From positions 13,764,001-13,828,000 of the forward strand of contig NC_088319.1 of assembly GCF_910592395.1 (NCBI RefSeq): DNA of 64,000 nucleotides, in the 5' to 3' direction. The notes under the pieces were generated by a model. The model did no database searches. It had not been told where the DNA came from and was given only the letters and a program-made list of their open reading frames with translations. Both the position numbers and the translations under genes were made by a program. This document shows, one piece after another, positions 49,670-60,679 of the stretch. Numbering within the stretch: the stretch's first letter is position 1; each line of letters starts with the position of its first letter. This stretch comes from Lineus longissimus (taxonomy: Eukaryota > Nemertea > Pilidiophora > Heteronemertea > Lineidae).

Positions 49670-50930
49670 GCTCATGATGCCATCTTCGAACATGGCAGCA
49701 AACCGCGTGTATTTTGCGATGTCTGTCACGTTTGATTTGAACTGCTTTTCTGTATTTTCTTTCTCTATTATTCACACTTGTGATAAGGGCTTCTTTCCTG
49801 TTCTTTGTTATTTTTTATAGTCTAATTCACTACCAACATTTTAACAGAGGAAACTGACTTATGTCTGATGATTCGTTCACGTGATGCGGGGATTAGTACC
49901 ATGCACTGCACATGGTGCTTTGCCGATCACCACAAAAGTCTTTGGGAGCACATGGTATATGTTTTGTCGAGGTTATGTGATGTCATATTTTTCTCTCCAA
50001 ACTCCCTTTGGCATACGTTTATCAAATAAAGCCCTTTGTCCAGGGCGGTGTGGACTTGCTCTGAATGGATGTAAAAAATGCCGTGGTGCGGATACTTGGC
50101 CGCGATAAATGATGCGTTGTAACTGGGTCCGGTTAGTAGACCCGGCCTACCAGTGCATCGTGTAGAGTGCCATTGTAGAACGACAAGTCCGTATGTTGAA
50201 CTCGAGAGGGCGTTATATGAAAAAAAAATCGAATTACAGACTTATCTTCATAAAGTGGAAAATTTGACATGTCTAACACAGCTCTTTAGCGGCATCTAAC
50301 TTGAAGCTAAAGACCTATGCACTCGCAGGTCTACTAATCAACCGCGACCGTTATAAGTGGTCTGAAAGTAAAGGTACTATCAATCGCTGTACATATTTAT
50401 AAGCTTACACCTTTACATGTAGTTTTACGGGAAACTTATAAACTCGCTGCATTTATAGATGAATAATCCCTAGCGATAGTGATACATGTACATCGTTTCA
50501 TTTAGTATTTTTCAAAGTAATTTTATGTATATATTGTCCACAACGGTATGAATTTGCACATTGGTAAAATATAAGCCTGATACTGTACATGAACATGGGA
50601 CACAAGACCCTTGCCTTTTAGCTGGGACGTCTCGCATTATAGGTATAGCACATGTAGTCCAGTACGAATGATTGTGTATATAGAATTAGTGGTTAAAATG
50701 CATACTAACTTGATAGCTGAGTGTCAATATGAAGGACGAGCTCTGAGAGCTTTAGAGTGATTTCTAACATATGGATGATCGAGTAATGTGGTTGTAACAT
50801 TACACTGTAGTATGAACCGAGATTCGTGAAGCGGAATTGTAGATAGCAGCCCGTTTTGCATAGTAATTAAGTGTTGAGAGTTGGGAACAGCCTTTCCCAA
50901 AGAAGCATTCTCCTCAGGTCCTCCCTTCAA
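49670..50930. other. Intergenic, no gene seen
   Basis: AT-rich, two TACATGTA palindromes near 50417 and 50484. No coding evidence. Confidence 0.4.
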
Positions 50931-50938
50931 GAGGTACC

Positions 50939-51270
50939 AGGGCCTCCTCAGCCACTTGTTTACAGGTGGTCAAGACGAGACTACCTGGCCACTCATCATA
51001 CGAATTTAAACCTACTAAACGTGCATTTTGATACGTCACATGATACGTATCAGTTTTGTGTAAGTAGTGGATCAGAACCTTCCCATGCCTCTCAGTAACG
51101 TTTAGGGCCTCCTCAGCCACTTGTTTACAGGTGGTCAAGACGAGACTACCTGGCCACTCATCATACGAATTTAAACCTACTAAACGTGCATTTTGATACG
51201 TCACATGATACGTATCAGTTTTGTGTAAGTAGTGGATCAGAACCTTCCCATGCCTCTCAGTAACGTTTAG
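50939..51270. repeat. Perfect 165-bp tandem duplication
   Basis: The unit beginning AGGGCCTCCTCAGCC runs from 50939 and again from 51104, identical by eye across the whole unit. Because 165 is a multiple of three, a minus-strand frame stays open through both copies; I see no evidence that it is a gene. Confidence 0.9.
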
Positions 51271-51279
51271 TGGGTTTTG

Positions 51280-51800
51280 CCCCGTTGTATACGCGGGTGT
51301 TATCATAAGTGTGACTAAAACTTTTCAACTAGATCAAGGGGTGAGATAAAAGCTTGTTGGGGCAACAGTGTTTACCGGATGTGACTTGAGAGTAGAACTC
51401 AGAATGTCTTTGGCGTGGGCAGGGCGACGTGGCGACGCTTGTATTGTAGTTAAGTCTGCCATCTAGCGGCGGGAAACTGACAAATGTTATTGTACAAAGA
51501 ACGAACCGTTTGGGATGGCCATTGTATTCTAATATGTATATTGTAAATATGGCATGATGAATAAAAAATGAATTACCTTTACCTCGAGTTGTTAGGGTTA
51601 ATTTCTATGACTTAGCTATTATGCAGGTTTCGTAGCCCATGCGAACGACGAAGGTCTGTCGTGTGTGTCATTAAGCCATGTGCTGATTCATTGACGCAAC
51701 ACTCGTAAATCATTCTAGGCTATCAACCTATACTTGCCAGCACGCATCCTGAACCTCACCTCATGAAAACACCTTTAGAAAATATGAAGACGAGCGTAGT
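51280..51800. other. Intergenic, no gene seen
   Basis: Lies beyond the proposed 3' end of the minus-strand five-exon gene. AATAAA on the plus strand near 51560 has no matching plus-strand gene. Confidence 0.4.
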
Positions 51801-51810
51801 AAACTACAAC

Positions 51811-51816
51811 TTTATT
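51811..51816 (-). terminator. Candidate polyadenylation signal (AATAAA on minus) for the five-exon gene
   Basis: TTTATT on the plus strand reads AATAAA on the minus strand about 520 nt beyond the stop of the five-exon gene. It is the nearest canonical hexamer I found. It would imply a 3' UTR of roughly half a kilobase. Confidence 0.35.
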
Positions 51817-52337
51817 GAAAGTCAGCAAGACAGGAAGACTTGTGACATCGGTAAGCTACATTCACTAAACGCAGATAGTGCCACTGTTTGGTATATACAT
51901 CAATATCACGACCCACGGCTTCCCAAGGCATTTGCGTCACAATACCGACATAAAGATCGGCGCCAGCGACCCCCACTTCGTTCCCGGTCAATGAGAACGT
52001 ATGTCGGGAGTAGGTCGACCGACCATATAAAGCTCGGCAATGTAGCCATGCTTCTGCTCGGAAGCACGGTGATCAGATCTCCTGGATATCAATATACGGA
52101 AAATTTTCCCCGACGGTGAACGTACGTTTTATATAACATCCTAAAAGTATTCGTCTCGGATAAATGTCGTGCAATAGTCGTGCATAAGGAACGCTGTCGC
52201 ATACTTATACATGCAGTAGCTCACTGGAGGCGCGTAAGTCCCATTCAACTTGCAAATGGCCATATTTGCCAATTCTAGCGTTATTTTGGGATCTGTTAAA
52301 TGCATTTCACTTTTTCTTTTAAGATCAAATTTGAAAC

Positions 52338-54537
52338 TCAGAAAGCTGACGACAACCGTCGAGTTCGATGAGGTGGCTCAATTTCTGTAACTCTCAGCTC
52401 CTTTTTACGAAAATCCATTCGGTTTAGTCCAATGACCGCAGATGTCGCTGTTGTATCTGGCCACGCATAAGACTTATCCTCGGCGGCCATTTTTGGTCTC
52501 TGAGTCCTTGTGTCCAAGTCCTTAAACTGATTCGTCAGAGATCCCATCAAACTTCTGAACCTTGGGTCCTTTACGGGGTCCTCAATTTCTGGGAAAAAAA
52601 GGCGGAGCAATATCAGAAGATAAACCGGAAGTGACACTTGGCAGTAGGGAACAAATGATTTTGTAGATCTGGTCTGATACGAGAGGAAATAGGGAACTAC
52701 ATGTACATGAAGCTTAACCGTGTGTGATGGGACAGGAAGAACTAAAGTGATGAATCGAGAGTGACGCAAACGAAATATACCATTGGCCGTTGACGAAATA
52801 ATGAATAATGCCGATATAGTAAAATGCGATACAAAAATTGCTGCTTCTGTAAGATCTACAGCAGTAATTCTCCGGACTATCGCTCCAGAGTACAGAGACC
52901 CCTTCCACATGGGTTTGTCATGGACATGCTTCTTACCTCCGACAGGTTCCAAATTAGGTGTTGTCCCAAGTAAGATGGCTGTCCTAGCCCGCTGGATATC
53001 TGGCATACTTTTGCGCCGTAATGCTAACCGAGATCTTGGCCCAGTTTGGAAATCTGAAAATGAATTTGCACATGAAAAATGACGTGCGCGTTTTACAGAC
53101 TTCATCATCAATCGTATATTGGCATTCTCCCGTGTACCTTACTCCTATTCGTTTCAGGTCACCGCGTAGGCCACAGTAGCCTGCTCAAAGAAGGTAGACG
53201 GTTTATGATACATAAATAACGTACCTGCTTTCAACTGCTATGTTCTGTTAATAACTCACCAAACTCAGGCCCTGCACCAGGAGTCTGTACTCTCGGGAAG
53301 TCACCAATGTCTTTCATACTGTTCCGCCTCATAAAATGAAGCTTGACATCACTGGGCGTCATCTCGCCACCTACTGATGCGCGCCGCCGTCGACCGTACT
53401 CTGACCTAATTGGAAAAGAAACTAGATGTAGGACGAACGGCATGAGTAAAGGACGTTTTTCCCGCTGCGGTCGCCACGCAGGAAATCTGCGTTTATCTTG
53501 CGCCGTCTTCTTCAGGGTAGGAAAAAGCCTTTTGGCCATTTTGGACGATTCTTCTGTCGAGCAAACAGCTGCAGCTACAGAATGGCAGATTCATACTGAC
53601 TCCGAAAGAAAACAATCTTACCCAAATTTCCGTCGAAGCTCCAAATCGTCCGCGTCGGACATTTCGCCATTCTGCCCATCTTCACTCTCTTCTTGCCCGT
53701 TGTGTAGCTCCATGTTACGGATGACGTCATCTGTGCTGAGAGGCACAATCCTTGAGACGCAAGTCCCTGGACGAGATGGCCGCCGCGATCCTAGCCGGAT
53801 GTTTGTGGTAGAGGTACTACCATCTGAAACACGAAGGAGGAGTAGCTCAGTAACATCGTATTAGCCAGTTAAAAGCACTCAATCCTTCTTCACCAGCAGC
53901 ACGGTCTTCATTATTAACCAATCGCAGGATAGTATTAGTATTGGTGTGGACTCGGGCAGTGCAATGGATAGCTAAATTCGATATAAAAAACGGGATGTCT
54001 AAACATTTAAACTTTCAAAATTTACGATGAAGAGCCTATAATGTGCTCCCATTTGGAAATTCTGTCGACACAAATGAATATGACGAAGCCGTAACCATTG
54101 ATGACAAAACATACTGTGAACAGCTTCTCGGTCATCTTACCGCTTAAAAGGCTAACGGCTGCGGATGAAGGCCTAGCCACGAGATTCACTGGCAAAGACA
54201 GCCTCCTCTCCCGTAACCTCTGCCGATTCAACCTGACCAGCGACCCATCACCAACAACAACACAAGACTCATTCTTAACATTCTTAACCTCCGCAACTTC
54301 TTTCTTCATTTCCCGCAATTCCATCGCAAGTCCGAATTTCTCCCGTTGAAGCTGACGATTCATTCGCATCCGATCCTTTTCGATCATGCCCAGTTCCTTC
54401 TCTAACTTCCGGTCGTCCATCTTCCATTGTGTAGTCTTGACTTTATCGACCTGACTGCTAATGTTCTTTCGCACCCTTCGCATGGCGTCCTCCTTTGAGC
54501 CACGTCTCACTGGAACCCCAGGCATCACCATCGCCAT
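52338..54537 (-). CDS. Five-exon gene: 370-aa basic coiled-coil protein with seven RRxS sites, function unknown
   Basis: Exons on the minus strand: 54537-54141, 53823-53622, 53405-53260, 53053-52937 and 52588-52338. Donors are GTAAGA, GTAAGA, GTGAGT and GTAAGA. All acceptors end in AG (CAG three times, TAG once) after pyrimidine tracts. Intron phases 1, 2, 1, 1 join one uninterrupted frame of 370 codons ending at a stop. The start ATG has A at -3 and G at +4. Residues about 15-88 are rich in K, R, E and M and look helical or coiled-coil. About 171-194 is acidic. RRxS occurs at 11-14, 111-114, 146-149, 207-210, 226-229, 261-264 and 364-367, a basophilic (PKA-type) kinase pattern. RRxSMxDI occurs twice (226-233 and 261-268). 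No signal peptide or membrane helix is seen. I do not recognise the family. Gene structure is well supported; function is unknown. A first noncoding exon upstream is possible. Confidence 0.82.
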
Positions 54538-54839
54538 ACTAGGTTTTTTAAAGTTTTTTCCTTACAAGTTTCGCGACGACCTAGACCAAATCAATTTGTT
54601 ATGAAGTCGTTTATCCTCAAACAGCATCACTGGTTTCTAAAATAAATAAAAGTAACACTTTAAGATCTATCTTCACCCAGCCAACACAATCTTGCGAATG
54701 GCATTTTTGAAGTATTATTACTATTAATATCACAAGCCAGGAAGATTTCTAAACCCGATCGAGGAGCACGCCAAATATCGTTACCTCTCCATTGATGGGT
54801 GTGACCCCTCGTGTATACATGAGGCACCGGCGGTTCTGC

Positions 54840-55270
54840 TATGAGATTAAGGAAGTGTTTATTTGAGCCAATCATGTTGAACCGTGTCTTCCCCAATGAA
54901 GTACATTTCAATATGAAACAAGAATAAGTAAGAAATATGTTTCAAAGGTCGAGTTCAACCTCGGCTTCTCACTCTAAAGTTCTCTGTCAATAAGGGAGCA
55001 TTTTCAACGGAATCTCATTAGATTTTATTGATTTATTTGCTATTTCTCGTGATATGAGGGGATGGTGAACATCAAGTGTTCATTTGAGCCACTCATGTTG
55101 CACCAAGGAATAAAGGAGTAAAGATGAGAGATATAATGTTCCAAAGATCGTGGTCTACCTCGGCTTTCTATATTGAAGTCCTCAGTCAATAGATCACATT
55201 TTCAATGCAATCTCATCCGATTTTGCAGTTGATGGATTTTTTTCGTGATAAGTGGTTGGTGAACATAAAT
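54840..55270. repeat. Diverged tandem duplication, 221-bp period
   Basis: ATTTGAGCCAATCATGTTG at 54861 recurs as ATTTGAGCCACTCATGTTG at 55082. The following CTACCTCGGCTTTC..., CAATAAG/CAATAGA...CATTTTCAA and GTGATA...GGTGAACAT phrases repeat in the same order. It sits just upstream of the five-exon gene. Confidence 0.7.
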
Positions 55271-55279
55271 CTTTCTATG

Positions 55280-58200
55280 TGCATACTCTGCTGTCCGGGG
55301 TGATACTACTTAAATATATCAAAGCTCAAATAAGATGTCCCGAATTCAGCGTGTGGCCGGCGATGTCGTTTCAAAATGACGCGTAGATCATGAATCGAGT
55401 AATTTCATACTCCATCGGAAGCGATCTCTATATTCTGTCTTATTTGAGCTTTGAAATACATGATGTGCACTTAATAGTACAAAGCTGCATTCGAAGTTTG
55501 ACGAATTATCAGCTTTTTATTATACCATCACCTGTTTACCAGCGAATTTCAAAAATCTTCAAATTTGCTGCATATCTCGCGATGAATTGTCATCAAGAAT
55601 TTTCATCCGCTGTAATGCCCGGTAAAGATAATCCAATTGGTGACTAATCCAGTGTATTGTCTGTGTCTGAGAAAAGCTTATCCGAACTGTCCTTTCCTAC
55701 AGGCAGTTATGTACATGTATACATCGCATGAGAAGATATGTCATGTTGCTTCCGGAAGCGGTCAATCTGAACTTCACTCACTGATGGACGGCAACACTGA
55801 CTGAGTTTATTTCATGAAATATCCGTCAACAATCTCTCATGACAGCGGAAATGTTAGAGGTAAATGTCCTTCACGGCGGAGGAGTCCTTCCTTAATCACA
55901 TTTCGATCGAGTCCCAACAGAACTCCCTCTTGATATAATGATCTTCAGATCCCAGACCAGTCTTGGCCTACATCTCCAATGGGCACACCATGAAGACCTT
56001 AAATGGAAATTATGATGAATGTGATCACGGGAATATATTCTAGATGGGTGATTTTTCATTGTGATGATCTGCTGTTTATTATTTCACTGAGCGTGCTATA
56101 TTGATAGTAATCAATCGTATTCGATATTCTTTTCAATTGACCGTTAAGCCATGATGGGAAATTTCATGGATGGAAGGACACATGCATATCGCGTATGATC
56201 TTGGAGAAGTCTCTTTACTTCCATTGCCTATTCCTTTGTATGAGGTGTAAAAGCGACGTTTAGCGTTCAAACAGTGCCGTGGAGATACTTAAGAGTCTGG
56301 TTCCAGTGATTCAAAACAATTTTGTCAGTAGCTTAATAGCGTTAACTTGAAACGTGGCGAATGGGCTGGACGGTATAAGATTATTCGCCTATGGGCATTA
56401 TCACTCGACATGATACGTTGAAAGCAGATAAAAAGCGCAAAAAAATAAAAGAAATCACGAATCTCAACAACATCTACGGCAATTTAGACACCTGAGTTAA
56501 TACTTGTTCTGGATTTTCTTTTATACCTTCCAGTATTTGGCAAATTAGCCATATTCACGTCTCCATGATATGTGTCTGACGGACTGTTTCAATACTGTTG
56601 AAGTATGCGACAACAAACTGCAGAACATGACATTGCAATGGGGATTAGGCCAGGGAAAATACTGCATTTTTGCCAAAAAAACATGTACATGTATATCTGA
56701 TATTTGTAAATGGTTGTGTCTTCAATCAATGCTCACAGTTCAAAAAGAGCGCACTGTCTTTTTTGAACCAGATTCCAATCAAGATTTGATCATGTTGATT
56801 GATCCATTCCGCTGCCTTCGTTGTTTTTTTCAGCATATTCTGCCACGAGTTTGCCTTAAGTTTATCGGTGATTCCAACAGATTTTGCAATGATAGTGAGT
56901 GGTACGGTATGAAATGTTTGCAAAGCTTTCGAGACAATGAAGACACGATCACAGCAGGCCAAGACGGGTACACCAATTTAGGCGTTAGTCGTGGTCTTCA
57001 AGACAAAAAGGCAATGTATAGCTTCTGTATATCATATTCGGTTTGAGCAAATACAAACTTGTAAAATGTCTGTTAATCTGTGTCTCTTCTCACCACTTCT
57101 CCCTGGGGCTTCTTCCCAGCATGTGTCCGAATTAAGGAAGTAGGTATGTGGACGCAGTTGTGGTCGTTTGCCACCAAAGGAAGCTATCCGATGAAGGCGT
57201 GTCGCTGCTGGCACCATGGGCTTTGGCGGGTTCATTGTAACCGCGTGTGGTATAACTTTCATAAAGGAGTGGCCGTTTTACACTTTAAAAACATTTACCT
57301 ATCAACTTCGGTGTAATTTATAGCTCCTTGGTGTGATTTATATATCATAACAAAAAGAGAAAGTGCGCCTTCCAAACATTTCCGTCTCCAACATGTCTTT
57401 GGCGTTATTGGTATTCAGTAAGAAGCTCACGAACACGACGATCACATTTATCATGTAAGCTTTCATGGTTTCAATCGATAATTTCAAAGCCTCAATGATT
57501 AATGAGAGCTTTTTTTTTAGAAAATATCATGTATACATTTGATGTTTTAACAACCAATAAATATTCGTAAAGCGTGAGATTATTTACATTTATATCAAAA
57601 GCATGTAGTTTGTATGATCTCTCTGGCGTCCAGAGCTCTTTGAATTCAAAAGGGTAGACTATCGCGTGGGATAAAAGTATTCATTGCCCATTTGATGACC
57701 GGTCTCGAACTGTTTGATGTTGAGAAATCTTTCACCTCTCGAAACTCATATCAAGTTTTCGATGTCACTGCTACACTCTCTTAGAAATAAAGGTTGTTGA
57801 GCTTTTTAATTCTTCTTTTGTTAAGCAACCTCATTCAGGCTTGGTTATGGATGCACCATTCCCAGTTGACAGCTACCCCATGGACCCCCATCCCGATTCA
57901 GATCGGATTGTGAGGATCGATCCTCTAACCAAACTGCTTACCTTACCTTATCTTCCATACCTCTCCTCCATATTGTCCCAATGCATTCTTCGTTAAGGTC
58001 ATACGAGATGTTTCTAGCTAGGTATATACTAGAAGTCCATACCTAAGGGCATATTGGCAATATATCTGATATCCTACCTCGGCAATAACTGCCAGCAGTC
58101 TAACTAATCGATTGGTGATCAGAACTGTATGCTCGAAGAATATCATTAAAGGTCAAGTCGGCCTCTATAGTTTTGTCCCAGTTTCATGGTCCCGGGCGCG

Positions 58201-59420
58201 TGACTGATATTTGGACCCGAGGTAGGTTGACTACCATCGCCGTCCCACAAGCTACGTCCTCTCATCAGAAGACAATACATGTAGATGGCATATTCACCAT
58301 GGTACAAGTAGCTTATTTTCTATATCTTTCCAATTTCATCAACCATGGAAGTGTTCCATATAGCTTCTATTGATTGTACAAAAAGACCGTATAGCGGAAA
58401 GGCTGTCAGTGGGATAGTTTAGAAAGGGTTGGATATGGCCATGATGAACACATTTTTTCTGGCGTCATCCAAAAAACGTTGCCAATGCATGTACCTCAGT
58501 TAATTACATAAAAATTACATTCGGGCTTAGCTACATGTAACATGTTTTGAACAGCCCCTCCCTTAGGTTTTTACTCGCAACCTCTTTCACATGGGCAAAC
58601 TGTTAAGTGCATGCAGCGGCTAGTCCCATCACAGCCGGACTGCATGCATCAGCGTGTGAAGTTAATGCAAGTTAATCATTACCAAATCAATCAATAATGA
58701 ACAGTGATCCGGACTCTATCAAACAGCTATGAGTCATTACATTTCAACAAAGGACAATGATGCGGTTGCTAAAGCCCGTCACCAAAACAGAACTTGTTCA
58801 TTTCAAATGTAAACGGACGACACGCAATGCCCATGCGTGGGGCCATTGTTTCTTTCTTGCCGCAAATCATCGAAAATGCAATAATCTTTTGAAATTAATT
58901 ATTTGCTGATCAATACATGTAATGAGGTCTCTTTCAGTAGACTCCCAGGGCATTCCGTTAGTCTGCACATACGTCTAACGATGGGAGGGACTACACTGAT
59001 CTGCAGCGTCCGGGGTATGCATTGTTCAGCTGCAGAATGTCGCATGTCATAATGTCCCAAGATAAGTAGTCCTCCCTATCCATCCATGTCGGACGAAATT
59101 GATATAGTGGTTGAGAGTGACAAAAGGTCAGAACGATCGTACAAAAATGTTATTTCCCCAGACTACTTCTCCAGGGGACTTTGATTCTTTTAACATCGGT
59201 GTAACAGGAATCAGTGTTGATGACAGTCGCGCGATGACTATGACGACAGACAAAGACGATTAGACCGGCCGGTCCTGCCCACTACAATGTCAGCTCATTT
59301 TGTCAGCCTCGGCGGACTAGATGACGAAGACGATCGATGATATGGTGAAATATGTCCAGCGTGTCGATGCCAGCGCAGATACACCTACCTTGTTCGATTA
59401 GTAATCCAACTCAGCCCAAT
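55280..59420. other. Intergenic, no gene supported
   Basis: A 158-codon plus-strand frame (56570-57046) lacks recognisable motifs. A dispersed-repeat fragment is at 57779. Otherwise nothing nameable. Confidence 0.4.
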
Positions 59421-59429
59421 TACTCCGGC

Positions 59430-59625
59430 CTGCTTCTCCTCCACCTTAAACTCCGAAAGCAACGGTATTGGCCTTGTCCCTCTCCCTAACAGATACACAT
59501 TATGACAAAATCGGGCTGCACTGGGCCGCTGCTCCTCCACCTTAAACTCCGAACGCAGCGGTATTGGCCTTGTCCCTCTCCCTAACAGATAGACATTATG
59601 ACAAATTCGGGCTGCACTGGGAGCC
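59430..59625. repeat. Tandem duplication, 96-bp period, two copies
   Basis: CTCCTCCACCTTAAACTCC at 59436 recurs at 59532, and the remainder (GGTATTGGCCTTGTCCCTCT and onward) matches with a few substitutions. Confidence 0.85.
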
Positions 59626-59889
59626 TAATCCACCTCGACTAAATGAGATATTCACTAAACACACGTGAATTCCACGACTGACGTCTCATGTTTCGATAAA
59701 CTTCGACCACGCTATGCAAACTCCGACATAATTATCCCATTTCTTCGCCAAGGTAACTATTTACCGTTAGGATTTTGCTCCGGTGTCTCCGTCTTCGTCC
59801 GTGGTCGGATTTGGGTCAATCCGTAATCGTTTTTGCTGGTTAGGCACCTCAGGTTTGCAAATTGTTTATGATCGTTATGCTGTTACGCG

Positions 59890-60450
59890 CTCTCCAATAT
59901 GGTCACAATGATATTGTCTCCATGACCAGATCAGAGTTGTGACATTGTCTCTTATTATTTGGTCAGGTTTTGTAAAGCAAAAATTTAAGATGAGCGAGCT
60001 TATGCAATGTTCAAAGTATTTCTTTTCATTACAGGCGGGTCCGTCGATGATATGGCTTGTCTTAACTGTGACAGGCGGTCTCTGTTAATGGCAATGCCGT
60101 AGTTGTGGCGACTAGGCAAAGCATAGTCGTGACACTGTCACAAACATAGCCAAGCCATATCGGCGACAGCGTCTCTGGTATCACTGGGCTATCGTCGTGA
60201 CTCTGTCTCTGATATCACTCATAGAATATCGTTGTGACATTGTCTCCGATATGGCTCGGCTATAGTTGTGACACTATTTTTATTTTGCTACAATAGCCCC
60301 AAGTAGATAGTCTCAAATCTGATTTCACCCTGGGAGCACGGAACGGCCGAGCCGTCTCCGCAAACGTGATCAACATTATCGATGTGACATCATCTCCGAT
60401 ATGACAGAAGCGTCGTGCGACAACGTTTTCATGTCGTTAGTTTTCCGTTC
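59890..60450. repeat. Short-unit degenerate repeat (TTGTGACATTGTCTCCGATATGGC type)
   Basis: Variants of GTGACATTGTCTC(C/T)GATAT recur roughly every 40 nt or multiples, for example at about 60193 and 60233. A similar piece reappears at the far end of the adjacent minisatellite (about 63308). Confidence 0.6.
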
Positions 60451-60679
60451 CGAGGGCCAATAAAGGCAGCAAAGAGAGGTAGTATAAAGAGACACCTGTG
60501 GATAAAGTGGAACTAAACGAAAACGTGTCCTCGGCACTGTGTCCAGATTGATATGGTCAATAAATGATCACTTTAACACTGTCTTTGATCCATGTAATAA
60601 CCAGAGTCGTGCCAGTATCTCTGATACTACCATACTACTGTAGTGACTCCGATATCACGCTCTTCCCCAAATGTTTGTT

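Noticed and set aside
50914-51306. 130-codon minus-strand ORF with two 55-residue repeats
   Set aside because: Explained by the exact 165-bp tandem duplication of noncoding-looking DNA; no flanking exon signals.
52338-53111. Single 257-codon minus-strand ORF as a gene of its own
   Set aside because: It reads through an in-frame intron (52936-52589) with a canonical donor and acceptor; the hydrophobic middle part is intron translation, not a membrane domain.
53231-53539. Minus-strand ORF starting MAKRLF as a full exon
   Set aside because: Only 53405-53260 fits the phase left by exon 2 and has a good pyrimidine tract; the upstream part is intron.
53343-53864. 173-codon plus-strand ORF
   Set aside because: It lies antisense over exons 2 and 3 of the minus-strand five-exon gene, whose splice phases fit perfectly; the plus frame is a shadow.
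56570-57046. 158-codon plus-strand ORF, fairly Cys-rich
   Set aside because: No recognisable domain, no partner exons; a single ORF of this length is plausible by chance in 64 kb on six frames.
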